Below, in pieces: positions 1-11,400 of a stretch of 64,000 bases of DNA. Positions within the stretch are counted from its first letter, which is position 1, and each line of letters begins with the position of its first letter. The stretch is taken from assembly GCA_963555705.1 (NCBI GenBank), contig OY743187.1:14894133-14958132 (forward strand). Direction: 5' to 3'. The notes beneath the pieces were generated by a model, which saw nothing but the letters and a program-made list of their open reading frames with translations, was not told the origin of the DNA and did not search any database. The stretch comes from Ligustrum vulgare. Lineage: Eukaryota > Streptophyta > Magnoliopsida > Lamiales > Oleaceae. Made by a program: the position numbers and the translations under genes.

Positions 1-1168
1 TAAACCACCAATTTTCCTAGAGGGAAGGACTGACTGACTTGAGACGTGGTATCAAATTATTCTCTTCATGGAAAATTTTATCTGGATAAATCTTTTATTG
101 ATACTTTTAGTCCCTGTTCTCTTTGCTGTTTTGAGGTCGTTTTCTGTTTTTATTTTCGAAAACGCTAAAAACGTGTTCTCTTTACCATTTTCGAAAACGC
201 ATTTTGGAAAACAAAAAAAATTCTGTATACAAAACGCCCAAAACCTCGTTTTGAGCGTTTTGTGTGTATTTCGACAAAAAATGCCCAAACACGTAAACGC
301 GTTTTGGGATTTATTTTATTTTATTTTTAAAGAATTATCTTAACTTAGAACTAAGCCTAAATAATTTTTTTTTTTTTTTTTTGGAGAATTATCCTAACTT
401 AGAACTAAGTTTAAATAAAATTTTATTGCATTCAATATCAACATTACAAAAAAAAATTAAGTGAGGATTCTTTTTATTATATTTCAAAAAATGCACTGAT
501 AAATGGACACTGGTGGTTTTGAAAGAACTTGCATTTTCTGAATTTTAATAGAAGTAGAGCTTTTTCAAATCCCGAACCTGACCAAGCTGTGTTAATATAG
601 ACTCTTAATGCTCACATTAGTGTGTTGCATGTAATCATGTTTTCAGTGTATTGTGAAAGGAAATTTGAGTTTGAATTAGTAGTACTCTGCAAGCAAATTA
701 ATTAAAAATAGTTTAAGTAGTATACTAGTATTCTGTAAAATTTCAAACAGAACGTGTTTTTCAACTTTTTATTTTCAAAAACAGTTTTCAGAAATGACAA
801 ACCAAACGCGTTTTCAGCAAATTTGAAAACAAAAATGAAAACAGGAAATACAAAACATTTTCGAAAATGAAAATACAAAATAAAATACAAACAGAACGCA
901 ACCTTAGTATCTAAAACTAAACCTTAGAGTTTAATTGATGTAGAAAATATCATTGAATTCAATGGAAAGAATGCTCCAATTGACTTGACCCTATAACGGA
1001 AGAGGATATTTCTGATATCAAAGAGGAATCATTTGCTTCTCTCTCAATGGAATTTACTCTATTCATACCTTCTACCCATCGAGACTTGTGCTTGTCGCAT
1101 CTCGAAGGAACTGTCTTCCTTGAGCTTGCAAACTTGGCTTAAAAAATTAATTGGAATATTTTATGCAG
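1..1168. other. Non-coding DNA upstream of the first visible RabGAP exon, probably intron
   Basis: No exon of the TBC gene that begins at 1169 was recognised here, although related proteins have several hundred residues before this point. It is therefore probably a long intron. It holds two stretches rich in CGAAAACG/CGTTTT motifs, about 100-330 and 740-900. The first contains a self-complementary segment at about 233-262 (CAAAACGC and GCGTTTTG arms). The second carries the repeated string AAACAGAACG at both ends. Both resemble decayed MITEs, but no clean terminal repeats or target duplications were found. Confidence 0.5.
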
Positions 1169-2298
1169 AGCATCTCCACTGAACAATCAAAAAGATTTAC
1201 AAAATTCAGAGAGAGGAAAAGCCTTATCGAGAAGGATGTGGTACGTCCCTTTAGCAGATTTCTTGGCAGTAAGTTAATTTTTCAAGATGCAGGATGCCAT
1301 ACTTATCAAATTATACTATTTTTTTTTCCCTCTTTGTTTCAAGGTGAGGACTGACAGGTCACTCTCATTCTACGACGGGGATGAAAATCCTAATGTCTAT
1401 CTTTTACGTGACATACTGTTGTCATACTCTTTCTACAACTTTGATCTTGGGTACTGTCAGGTAGTTAACTTTTATTATCTTGCTATTAAATAGTCAATGT
1501 GAGTCTGGTAGATGTGCAAGAATGCTACCATTTTTGGGGTTAGAAGGGGAGGTGGTTATAAATATATCCTCCAACAATCAAGAGATGCTGACTGTCAATT
1601 TGTGAACATAATTTCTTGATTGATGTGAAGCGTATAATTTTCAATGTGTGTGTAAATATCTTTCTTTGTAGTCTATTTTCTCAGTAATGGACGGTGAATC
1701 CTAAAACTTCTGGTCCACGATGAAATTTAGCCTAATACAGAAATTAACACATTACAGTTTAAACTTTTAGATAAGGCAGTGTCTACATTATATAGTATAA
1801 TACTTTTTTGTGGTAGGCTCATATGGTAAATGATATGATGAAAATAAACAGAGCTTATAGATTAGGTGATACTTCTAATTGTGAAATTCCTTTCTTCTCA
1901 TTCTTTATGAGCTTATCCATTATTCGATTTATCAAAACAGTGTTGATAGATATAATATGTTGTTTATGTAAAACGAATGAGCTGATCATTGAAATTTCCT
2001 AAGGATGCTTTTACCAACATAACCGATCTAGTTGTCTTTTTCGTGATCTTGTTCAAGTTATTGGCACTTGTGAGAGCCTTTTCTCTACTGATGCAGTTGT
2101 TGGCTCTGTTTCGTGCTGTATGAGATACACTATTTTCTTTACCTGTAGGGTATGAGTGATCTTTTGTCCCCAATATTATTTGTCATGAGAGATGAATCAG
2201 AGTCATTTTGGTGCTTTGTTTTCCTGATGGAACGTCTTGGACCCAATTTCAATCGTGACCAAAGTGGAATGCACTCTCAACTTTTTGCATTGTCAAAG

Positions 2299-2348
<50 letters not shown>

Positions 2349-4415
2349 CGCGCGTCTGTGGGGTGTGGAAGTGAGGGTATGAGGGTGTCTGTACCTTGGA
2401 AATTGTTTCTGGAACTTGATCTTGGTTGCTTTACAGGACAACCGGGCTGAACATTATGTATGGTAACAGATTTCCAGGATCAACCTTTTTATTGTCTTAT
2501 GCATTTATTATGTATTTTTTGCTTACAAATATTTATTCATACGAACCAAAAATTTCTTTCCTTCGGAGTTGATGCAATCGAACTTACTTTGTCCTAGTCC
2601 ATGAAAGAAGCTTCATATCTATCTGAATAGTGAACAATTCAGCAAAGTACACCAAGATAATCATCAGAAGCTTGTGCAAAATTTTGTAGTTAACCATGTA
2701 CACAGGTCAATCTACAAAATGAATTTACAAGATATACTTTTTGACGTGTTCATTAGCAGCTCCACAAAGAATTTTTATTTTACGCTTATATTTTTTTACA
2801 TCATTATATGTTTCAAATAGAGCATATATGTTTGTTTATCATGACTGTCATACTAACTTTCGAGGCATATATGCATTGTTCATTCCCTGTAGTCTTTTTT
2901 TTTTCCTTTTTCACTGCCACATGCATCTTAGGCTGCGTTTTATAGTGAGTAGAATTTGGGTGGAAAGAAAATGAATTTCAGGGAATTGAATTCCTGAGAA
3001 TTGGAAGTTTAATGTGTTTGATTGGTTTGATTTTCTAGGTGAAAAAAGTGGGAAATTTTTCAACTTTTGTTGTTTGATTGACATTATTTTCCATGGAAAA
3101 TAAAGCAAAATTTAGCTATTTTAATAATTTTTTTATTTTTCACACATTTGTACTTAATAATAATAATGTTAATTTTTGGAAAAAATTAATTAATTAATTA
3201 ACAACAATAAAAAGGATCAAACGTGTTCTCCCTTGAAAAACGAATTCATCAAAAACAAGGAAAATACCGGATTTTAAGACAAGTAGGAAATCGTATTCCA
3301 TGGAAAATATAGGCAACCAAACAGCGTAAAGTTGGAAAATCATATTTTTCATGGAAAATATTGCGTATCAAATGCTGACTTAGTGATTTTTTTTTTTTCA
3401 GCGCTTTTAAGTTTTCCTTGGTGAATTCTGGCAATTGTTAAATAAGTTCTGTTCAGTTTATTAGAAACCTAACATTTGTTTGACTGTTATCATGCAGCTG
3501 GTGGAGTTGTTAGACACTCCATTGCATAACTATTTTATGCAGAATGATTGCATGAATTATTTCTTCTGTTTCCGCTGGATTCTTATACAGTTTAAAAGGC
3601 AAGTAGACAGCTCCCAATTTCTTATTTACTGCATGTTGTTTATTCATCTTGCAGAACTGTTATCATTTGCATCGATATAATGTGGATTGCTTAATTATCA
3701 TATTTTCCCTGTAATATGGTTTAGATTGATTATACCAATACTGCCATGGCGTCGCTTTGTTAATATTGCGACCATAAATAGCTGCTAAGTTTTGTATGAA
3801 TTTCAAGAAAATAACACTCTTAAGAGGATATTTATATCATATTGAACTGCATGGTAAAATATCAGAGTTGAAGGTACAAATAAAAATCGGAGCAATTTAT
3901 TTCTTAGAGTACATTTGAGATGTAGTTTGGAAACAAATAAGTGAAGAGTGAGAAAACCAAACTCTGCAACTGTAAGGATCACTGTCGTTTAATAATGCAT
4001 TTGTAGAATACAGAACCTTGTAGTACCGTAATACGATTTCATCTATTCTTCAGTTTGTCCTGCAGCTGATTGCCTTAACTTTTGCAGGGAATTTGAATAT
4101 GAGAAAACAATGCGTTTGTGGGAGGTATTGTGGACACATCATCTGAGTGAGCATTTGCACCTTTACGTATGTGTTGCAATCTTAAAGAGATACCGCAGCA
4201 AGATAATGGGGGAGCAGATGGATTTTGACACACTCCTAAAATTTATCAATGAACTGAGTGGTCACATCGACCTTGACGCAATCCTCAGAGATGCAGAAGC
4301 GCTGTGTATATGTGCTGGTGAGAATGGGCCTGCCTGTATCCCTCCTGGAACTCCACCTTCATTGCCTCTCGAGGATCCCATGGCATATCCTCAGCTAGAT
4401 GATGATGTATTGTAG
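1169..4415 (+). CDS. TBC-domain Rab GTPase-activating protein, 3' five exons (partial)
   Basis: Exons 1169-1240, 1344-1460, 2149-2298, 3498-3598 and 4088-4415 join in frame and end at TAG 4413-4415. The protein resembles plant TBC1D15/GYP7-like RabGAPs (Arabidopsis AT5G52580 type, from memory). TBC proteins speed GTP hydrolysis on Rab GTPases with an arginine and a glutamine finger. Both are visible: the IxxDxxR motif (IEKDVVR, spanning the first intron) and the YxQ motif (GYCQG, spanning the second). The rest of the TBC fold follows (ESFWCFVFLMERL, NYFFCFRWILIQFKRE, LWEVLWTHHLSEHLHLYVCVA), then a tail ending LDDDVL. The N-terminus and the start of the TBC domain lie outside the window. Three introns are GT-AG; the fourth starts with GC. 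No stop or frameshift was seen in the joined exons, so the gene is probably functional. The next gene is convergent. Confidence 0.93.
2301..2340 (+). repeat. (TC)20 microsatellite next to a 5' splice site
   Basis: Twenty uninterrupted TC units follow directly after the intron's first two bases (GT at 2299-2300) and run into a short TG/CG stretch at 2341-2352. The tract replaces the usual purine-rich donor context. Confidence 0.97.
2932..3378 (+). mobile_element. MITE in RabGAP intron 3, same family as the 8089-9105 inverted repeat
   Basis: About 450 bp bounded by CTTAG on both sides (2927-2931 and 3379-3383), probably the target duplication. The ends are imperfectly inverted (GCTGCGTTTTATA against TATCAAATGCTGA). 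The inside carries TTTTCCATGGAAAATA and a GGAATTGAATTCCTGAGAAT-like block, both found again in each arm of the inverted repeat at 8089-9105. It lies wholly inside the intron. Confidence 0.8.
3599..4087 (+). other. GC-AG intron of the RabGAP gene
   Basis: Reading-frame continuity (TTT AAA AG|G GAA TTT, giving FKREFEYEK) places the exon end at 3598. The intron therefore starts GCAAGT and ends TTTGCAG. GC-AG introns with a strong AG|GCAAGT context are a known minor class. Moving the boundary by one base would break the frame or leave no usable donor. Confidence 0.85.
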
Positions 4416-5020
4416 ATGTCACGTTTATAAAGAGACGTGCCATGACGTATAATTAGTTGTCAATGATTTTTTGATGCATAATAAGTACGTTCAATTTGAA
4501 TAGAATGTGTTATATAGCAGATAACAAGGAATCTTCTACCTTATCTTCAATCTCAGGAGACACTTCCAAGATCCATGATATTTGGTCAAAGGAATATCTT
4601 TTCTGTATGCTTTTGGTTAAGTATTCTTACTGATGGCTTTCCATTTGAATGTCTGCAGTTGCATTGCATACCAGGAAATGTCTAAATATACATTTATGTT
4701 CTGAGCTATTATGAATGTTAATACGTTCTCATTCTTCTGATGACGTCTTTGTGAAGCAAATGGACCGAGAGACTGGTGTTGCCTTTGGTTGAATAGTCAA
4801 TGCATTGAGGTCTTATCCTCCTACTATAGTGTTGATACTGGTCCAGGCATTTAATCCTTTATTTTAGAAATGAAAATATCAAGTGCAGAAAGTCCATGAA
4901 TATCTAGAGATTCTACATTCTTTTTCTTTTTACTGTCGCATAGGTGCTGAATTTCACATAACTTCATAAACCTTGAACTCTGCTCGGCTGGTATTTATTA
5001 GTAGGAGAATGTTTCTTGCG
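4416..5020. other. Convergent intergenic region between RabGAP and MYB genes
   Basis: It holds the 3' ends of both genes. An AATAAG/ATAATAAG-type signal lies near 4478-4487, about 65 bp after the RabGAP stop. Nothing coding or repetitive was recognised. Confidence 0.6.
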
Positions 5021-6218
5021 TTAAAGCAGTGGTTGGAAGCCTTCCTGCATGATTTCACCTCCATTGGTTCCAAATGCCTCAAATAAAACAAAATCATCTA
5101 GGATGGGCATGAATATCTCGTCCTCATAGAAGAATGGTGTATAGTTGGTGAGAATTGAAGGTAAATTGATGTCGAAGTCGATAGTTTTCAGATTTTCAGC
5201 ACAATATTCTGAAACCATACCGATTTCCTCTTCCTTTGAGCTTCCTGCAGCTTTTTTCTCCAGATTTCCTTCTTGGGCGGTGTATGAACCTGATGATAAT
5301 TGGTGCTTTTTGTCGCTTTCAGAGTCTATGCTCATATTTGGGCATTCAGATGCCCTCTTGTTCAAATGGGTATTCCAGTAGTTTTTCACTTCATTGTCCG
5401 TACGGCCGGGTAGTCTACCAGCAATTAGCGACCACCTGTGCACAAGAAGCATTCATACTGAGGCAACAATGCATAACTATAAGTGATTTACAGGTGAACT
5501 GGCTGGAACCACTGGGAGGACTACCTGCTTTCTACCAAATCAGGTTAGTTTGGCTAAGCCTATATCGCATTCAATCGAATCTTAACTACAGATCTCTTTG
5601 TTTAATGGGTGGCGAACTTAGTATGTACTAAAACCAACGAACTTCACACACACACACGAACAAAAGAACCTCGTGTTCAAAATTTGCTATAGCATCATCA
5701 CATGTCACTTTACACAGTTTCAGCAATATTCAGTTCATTTAAAGTCTTGCGTCCGTGTTGGTTTGAAACATTTTGGTGGTTTGACTTCAAAACTTAAAAA
5801 ACCAATTCTCTGTTGTGGTACTGAGTATTAACCTGTTGCCCAGAAGCTTGTGCATTCTGATAATGAGGTCCTTTTCATCTTCCGACATCATACCACGCTT
5901 GATGTTTGGTCTCAAGTAATTCTTCCATCTCAGCCTGCAACTCTTAGGACCCCTCTTCAGACCTGAAAAAAAAACACACACACACACACAAACAAGGGAA
6001 AAAATTAGTTGTCTAACAAAAACTGTAAACATTAATGGCGTGATTAATACACAAGGCATGCACAGACAGAAGCAGGTGTGTCGAATTATACCTGACTTCT
6101 TAGAGACAGTAGTCCAGTTCCCTTCTCCATGAGTCTCCACATATTTCTTCAATATCAAATCCTCTTCCGGCTTCCAGAAACCCTTCTTCAATCTTGCCGT
6201 CGCTTCTTTACCTTCCAT
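5021..6218 (-). CDS. R2R3-MYB transcription factor, MYB82-like
   Basis: Three exons on the minus strand: 6218-6092 (127 nt), 5962-5833 (130 nt) and 5435-5021 (415 nt), giving 223 residues. Splice sites are GT-AG, and the 130-nt second exon is typical of R2R3-MYB genes. R2 (about residues 13-63) and R3 (about 66-114) carry the spaced tryptophans, e.g. [47 protein letters not shown]3 contains the bHLH-interaction signature [DE]Lx2[RK]x3Lx6Lx3R as [20 protein letters not shown], so it probably works with a bHLH partner in an MBW-type complex in the nucleus. The closest family I recall is AtMYB82, and GL1/WER/MYB23 are related, so an epidermal or trichome role is possible but inferred. The acidic C-terminus is not diagnostic. 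The start is ATG 6218; an upstream in-frame GTG at 6236 is not a credible plant start. Confidence 0.92.
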
Positions 6219-6283
6219 GTTCCTTCTCTCTCTCACTTAAATATTTTGTAATCCGGATATGAATTCTGTGCATGTTGTTGAAA

Positions 6284-6293
6284 ATATATATAG
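6284..6293 (-). promoter_or_regulatory. Putative TATA box of the MYB gene
   Basis: The minus strand reads CTATATATATTTT here, 66-75 bp upstream of the ATG. With the usual 25-35 bp offset, transcription would start near 6255, leaving a short leader that includes a GAGAGAGA run just before the ATG. Confidence 0.55.
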
Positions 6294-7091
6294 ACAAAAA
6301 GATTGTGGTATATCTTCATTTAACTGCACCACCTCGTGCATGAATTACGCATTATGGATACAATGGATCGATGTGGGGACTGTGTCTTATGTTGCTTTAG
6401 TTGTTGATACTGGCTGATCTTTCAAGAAAATCTGTCCTCCATTTGAAGACCCAAGAAGTACAGTGGCATACTCTGTCAATAATTGGTAGATAATTATACA
6501 GTAGACCTAATATTATCTCTGCTGCCATCCCAATTTGGTTCTAGGAGCAACAAAGTAACAAACTATGTTACGCGTAGGACACGTTTAATATCACAGTTAG
6601 TGTTGCACAAGAGAGAGGGCCAAAATTTGAACTTGTGCTTTATTTCTTAATTCTCTCCAGTAAAGTTGAGTTCATTCCACCGAAAGTGTCATTGCTGTTC
6701 TTAGTTTTTGCTAACGTCGTATTCAAGATTTTCCTCCCTTCTCTTCCTCTTTATGCTGATTCTTCTTAATTGTGTTTATTTTCTCCACGAACATTTACTT
6801 GGTCAAAGTTATTCAGGGTCAAATCTTAAAATAATCCCTGAATGAATATGGCTCAAGCATTGGCGCATTATGTTCTCTTTTGTTCTAATAAATCTCCATT
6901 TTCGTGTCATTTTTCACCTTGTTAAGTTCTTGAAACATCAGCGTAGTACTTTTGGTAACTAAAGTCTACTGTTTGAAGAATGAATATAATACTGGAAAAA
7001 TCTGTATGGTTGTTATCTCCAACTAGGGGTGTAAATTTTGTCCACGGGTGGAATTGTGCTTAGGTCGTGCTTTTTTATGCGTGTATTGCCA
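6294..7091. other. Upstream region of the MYB gene, no gene seen
   Basis: AT-rich, presumably promoter-proximal to the MYB gene. No ORF or complete repeat was recognised. A TAGGGGTG-type hAT end-like string lies at about 7024. Confidence 0.5.
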
Positions 7092-7261
7092 GCGTTTGGT
7101 AAATTTCCTTTTTTTTTGTTTATAAACTAATTTATAAATTATACAATTTTTCAAACTATTTTTTAACCACAAATTTTTTTTTCTTCAATTTTTAACCATT
7201 ATTTTTTATCTCAAAATCATAAATAAATCAGTTTATAAACCAAACAGTATTACCAAACGAG
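7092..7261. mobile_element. Small MITE with CGTTTGGTAA terminal repeats
   Basis: Ends CGTTTGGTAA (7093-7102) and TTACCAAACG (7250-7259) are perfect inverted repeats. The AT-rich inside carries TTTATAAACTAATTT and TTTTTAACCACA. The same family recurs at about 40073-40227, 43719-43871 and 55579-55738, and as fragments at 61860-61960 and elsewhere. Confidence 0.7.
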
Positions 7262-7324
7262 ACAGCTTGATTGACCTAACATGTCTTGTCACATCTACTC
7301 TTGATGGAAAACTCTGTAATTATA

Positions 7325-7398
7325 GAATATTGATTGGGCATTATTAGTATTTTATCGAATATTGATTGGGTATTATTAGTATTTTATCGAATATTGAG
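7325..7398 (+). repeat. 32-bp tandem duplication
   Basis: Units 7325-7356 and 7357-7388 (GAATATTGATTGGG...TTTTATC) differ at one base, and a partial third unit follows. This looks like local slippage or an unequal exchange. Confidence 0.9.
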
Positions 7399-8088
7399 TG
7401 AAGGCATTCGGAAATAACTTTACATTTTATTATAAAAAACGGGCACTTCCTCTTTCATCAATACCTCCATTTGGTTAATTTATAAACATGTTTTCACAAA
7501 CTACTTTTTACAACACACATCTTAAATTAGTTTTCAATTATATATTTTAAATGTATCATTCTTTTTTTTTAAAATTAAATTGATTTCTTGCATATTGTAG
7601 ACACGTTAAGCACAACTCTGTGACGCCGAAGTGGTTTTGCGCAGTGACACCACTAAAGTTTGTAGTGTAAGATCATAGAAATACGGTACTTTGACAGGCG
7701 CACAATTTTGATAAAAAGAAAAGGTTGTCAGAGTGTAGTGATCTTTTAAGCTGGCTTACTATGGACTAGATATTCTGTTCTGTTGGAGTTTTTGGGAAAA
7801 AAAATCCTTCTAGCTTTTCCATCATTTGCCTAATGATTGTATTCGCAAATAAATAAATAAATAAATGAAATTCCCCTTCTTACTAATCGAACGTCTGAGA
7901 GTCTAACCTGACTTATGGGTGTTAAGGTGGATTAGATTTTTAACTCCTAAGATGCTGGAGCTCGATCGGGCTGGTTTCATCTTTCATTTCTGTTTCTTGT
8001 TCAGTGCTAATGGGTATCACCTAACAGTCACCGGGAAATAATTTTATTACATTAGGTGGGTTGTATATCACGTCGGTAACACATTTAA

Positions 8089-9105
8089 GGTGCGTTTGAT
8101 AGCGATGGTGGAATTTGGGTGGAAAGAAAATGAATTCCGGGGAATTGAATTCCTGGGAATTAGAAGTTAATGAGTTTGATTTGTTTAATTTTTTAGGTGG
8201 AAAAAGTAGGAAATTTTCCAACTTTTGTTGCTTGATTGACATTATTTTTCATGGAAAATAAAGTAAAATTGATCTATTTTAATAATAAAAAAAAAATTTT
8301 AAATTTTTTCACACATTTGTACTTGATAATAATAATGTTTTTAGAAAAAAATAAATTAATTAACAATAACAAAAATGATCAAACGTAACAAAAATGGTAT
8401 AAGATTTTCCATGAAAAATAAAACATCCTCCCCTCTTGAAAAATGAATTCATTCAAAACAAGGAAAATACCGAATTTCGAGGCGAGTGGAAAAATGAATT
8501 CCATGGAAAATTTAGGTAACCAAACAACGCAAAGTTGGAAATTCACGTGGAAAATCATATTTTCCATGGAAAATTATGCGAATCAAACGCATCGATTCGC
8601 ATAATTTTCCATGGAAAATATGATTTTCCACGTGAATTTCCAACTTTGCGCTGTTTGGTTGCCTAAATTTTCCATGGAATTCATTTTTCCACTTGCCTCG
8701 AAATTCAGTATTTTCCTTGTTTTGAATGAATTCATTTTTCGGGGGGGGGGGGGGGGGGGTGAGGTTTTATTTTCCATGGAAAATCTTATACCATTTTTGT
8801 TACGTTTGATCATTTTTGTTATTGTAAATTAATTTATTTTTTTCTAAAAATTAACATTATTATTATCAAGTACAAATGTGTGAAAAAAATTTTAAAAATT
8901 TTTTTTTTTATTAAAATAGATCAATTTTACTTTATTTTCCATGGAAAATAATGTCAATCAAACAACAAAAGTTAGAAAATTTCCTACTTTTTCCATCTAA
9001 AAAATTAAATCAATCAAACACATTAAACTTCTAATTCTCAGGAATTCAATTCCCTGTAATTCATTTTCTTTTCACCCAAATTCCACCATTGCTATCAAAC
9101 GCACC
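8089..9105. mobile_element. 1-kb foldback: two MITE copies as an inverted repeat
   Basis: Left arm 8089-8584 begins GGTGCGTTTGATAGCGATGG. Right arm 8594-9105 is its inverted counterpart, ending CTATCAAACGCACC. Only the 9-bp spacer AAACGCATC separates them. Each arm carries several TTTTCCATGGAAAA palindromes, the ATTGAATTCC block and an AT-rich middle. The right arm lacks about 8 bp of its inner terminus, which suggests an inverted duplication or a nested insertion rather than two clean insertions. Flanks show no convincing target duplication. A relative sits in the RabGAP intron at 2932-3378. Confidence 0.85.
8741..8759 (+). repeat. Homopolymer of 19 G
   Basis: It lies in the right arm of the inverted repeat. 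The left arm has only CCTCCCCTC at the matching place, so the tract expanded in one arm after duplication. Confidence 0.95.
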
Positions 9106-9590
9106 CGCAGATGCCAATGGATGCCGAAATGAGTAAGATGGATAAGTAGAATCAGTATCTGTGTCCTAGGCGCGAAGCGTGTTTCCCATGCGATGCTTTG
9201 TCGGAAAGCACAAAAGAAGTGGCGCTAAGGCTTTTTTTTTTTTTTTTTTTTTTTTACGCGTTAAAGTATGCGTAAAGTTTAAATTTTAGTACGTAGAAAT
9301 TGAAAAACCTTTTTTTTTTTAAGATTTAGCGCGCTTAATTTATTTGTTTTAAGGAATTTTACAGTACCATACCATTGAAAAGTGTGCAACCGATAGCAAA
9401 CACGATCTTAGCACATACATCTCAAACCTTTTAATAAATGTGAATTTAAAGGATCTCTCATCTCTAATGCTTTCCATACGTTTTTTTGGCAAATATTTGA
9501 CGTTAATTGCGTCAATTTTAATTGGGCAAATAGTGTCTTAACATTTTTCTCTAAAACAATTATTATATAAAAATAATTGGTAAAGAAGCA
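9106..9590. other. Intergenic, repeat fragments only
   Basis: Contains a CCTAGGCGCG/GGCGCTAAGGC-type repeat fragment (about 9165-9230), a T-rich homopolymer (9233-9255) and nothing coding. Confidence 0.5.
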
Positions 9591-9616
9591 AATAATAATA
9601 ATAATAATAATAATAA
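9591..9616 (+). repeat. (AAT)n microsatellite
   Basis: About eight to nine AAT units directly before the hAT element's target site. Confidence 0.95.
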
Positions 9617-9630
9617 ATGGATCTTCCACC

Positions 9631-10476
9631 TAGGGTGAGCGTCTAGTGGTTCGGTTAGGGTATCTCAAGAATCAGAATTAAATCATACTTTTTGATTCTT
9701 GTAAAATGGAACCATTCAATTCTGTTGAATCGCAAAAATCAAACCAAAATCAAATCATTCTGTTTCATTTTTAATTCGGTTCTACAATAATAATTATTTT
9801 TCGAGGGCCTTATTAAGGAGTATCAAGGTCTCGAGAAATGAGCGAATAAATTGAAATAAACTTCCACAGAATATACCAAGATCAAAGATTTCGAAAATCC
9901 TTTCACATCGTAGAAAGTATAGGATTCTCCATTTAATAGAAGATATTCATAAACAAAATAAGAAACAAATGGCTTGGAAGGTTTTTCGAGCATGGTAAGA
10001 AGGGTAAGGTAAACTTGTGAGATAAATCATGAGTTTTAAATGCATTATTATTAATTTTTTTATATTTGTATTTAAATATTTAATTAATTCCATCGTGGTC
10101 ATTTACAACTTGACTTATTAATACTTAGTCTTATTTTATTTTCATTTACAAAGAATTTCAGTACAAGTGTGAAGTTAAATGTTACAATGAAGTAGATACA
10201 TAACAAATCTCGTAAAAAGAATTTAATCATTCTCACATTACTAAAAAAAAAAAAAATTACAAATTATTTTGATTTTTAATTTTAGGACAACCAATTAAAA
10301 CCATTAAAAAAATAAACTAGGATCAAAGACCTGATTCTAACTTCGATTTTTTCGTTCTAAAGGCTTCGGTTCCAAAATCGGTTTCCTATTTTATTTTTTT
10401 AAAACCATACGGTTCCGATTTTTTCAGTTCAGTTCCGATTTGATAATATCGGTTTTGATTTTTTTGTCCACCTCTA
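9631..10476. mobile_element. Non-autonomous hAT element (GGTTCGGTT type)
   Basis: 846 bp. Ends are TAGGGTGAGC and GTCCACCTCTA, imperfect inverted repeats. Flanking octamers CTTCCACC (9623-9630) and CTTTTACC (10477-10484) match at 6 of 8, consistent with an old 8-bp hAT target duplication. Subterminal regions are rich in TTCGGTT/AACCG motifs. It has the same size and end type as the element at 41887-42712, so the two are probably one family. Confidence 0.75.
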
Positions 10477-10549
10477 CTTTTACCTACCTATTCCACCCCT
10501 ATATAGAATAATAGGATATATGAAAATAAATAAATACAAACATCACAAG

Positions 10550-11335
10550 CAGGCCCGGACCAGCCATGAGGCCCCTGCTTCAAGGCCCACAGACCTATGA
10601 TTTTTGGGCTTTTTTTAATTTTCCAGCCCAGGCCCAACCCAGTAAACTAACCCACTCTGCACCCAATTACATATAACATCTCATATCTGATATCCATACC
10701 AAATCCAATTATCAGCCACCCACTCCACAGGCACAGCCCACTCCCACTCCTCTACGACGATTGGCGAGGTGACGTGTGACAGTGCGAGTCGCGACAGTGC
10801 AAGGCCAGCCACCCATCGGTCAACTGGCGATTCCTACTTCCGAGCTTCCACCAGTCCGACCACAGCCACATGTTACGGTCCGACATCTCCACTCCAGCAG
10901 TGCTGCGGTAGGTAGTAGTTCCTTTGAGTCCTCTCCATGGTCATGCCTGCGCCTGCACTGCCTCCAGCTCCAAGCTCCAGCTCGGTGGATAGTGAACTTA
11001 TGGTAAGTACATGTACCCAGGCTCGGACCTGCCCATGAGGCCCCTGCTTCAGGGCCCACATGCCTATGTTTTTTGGGCTCTCTTTTTTAAATTTCAGCCC
11101 AGGCCCAACCCAGTAAACTAACCCACCCGGCACCCAATTACATTTAACATATCTTATATCTGATATCTAGACCAAATCCAATTATCAGCCAACCACTCCA
11201 CAAGCACAACCCACTCCCACTCCTCTACGACGACTGGCGAGGCGACGTGCGATTGTACGAGTTGCGACAATGCAAGGCCAGCCAACCGAGGATTCCTACT
11301 TCCGAGCTTCCACCAATCCGACCACAGCCATAGGT

Positions 11336-11400
<65 letters not shown>

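Noticed and set aside
68..343. 91-codon ORF at the window start
   Set aside because: Low-complexity, F/L/V-rich translation of an AT-rich MITE-like repeat.
6219..6236. N-terminal extension of the MYB from an upstream GTG
   Set aside because: Plant genes start at ATG; the in-frame ATG at 6218 gives the usual MYB N-terminus.
10776..11133. Overlapping ORFs on both strands of the hAT 5' end
   Set aside because: GC-rich subterminal sequence gives long open frames by chance; no conserved domain.
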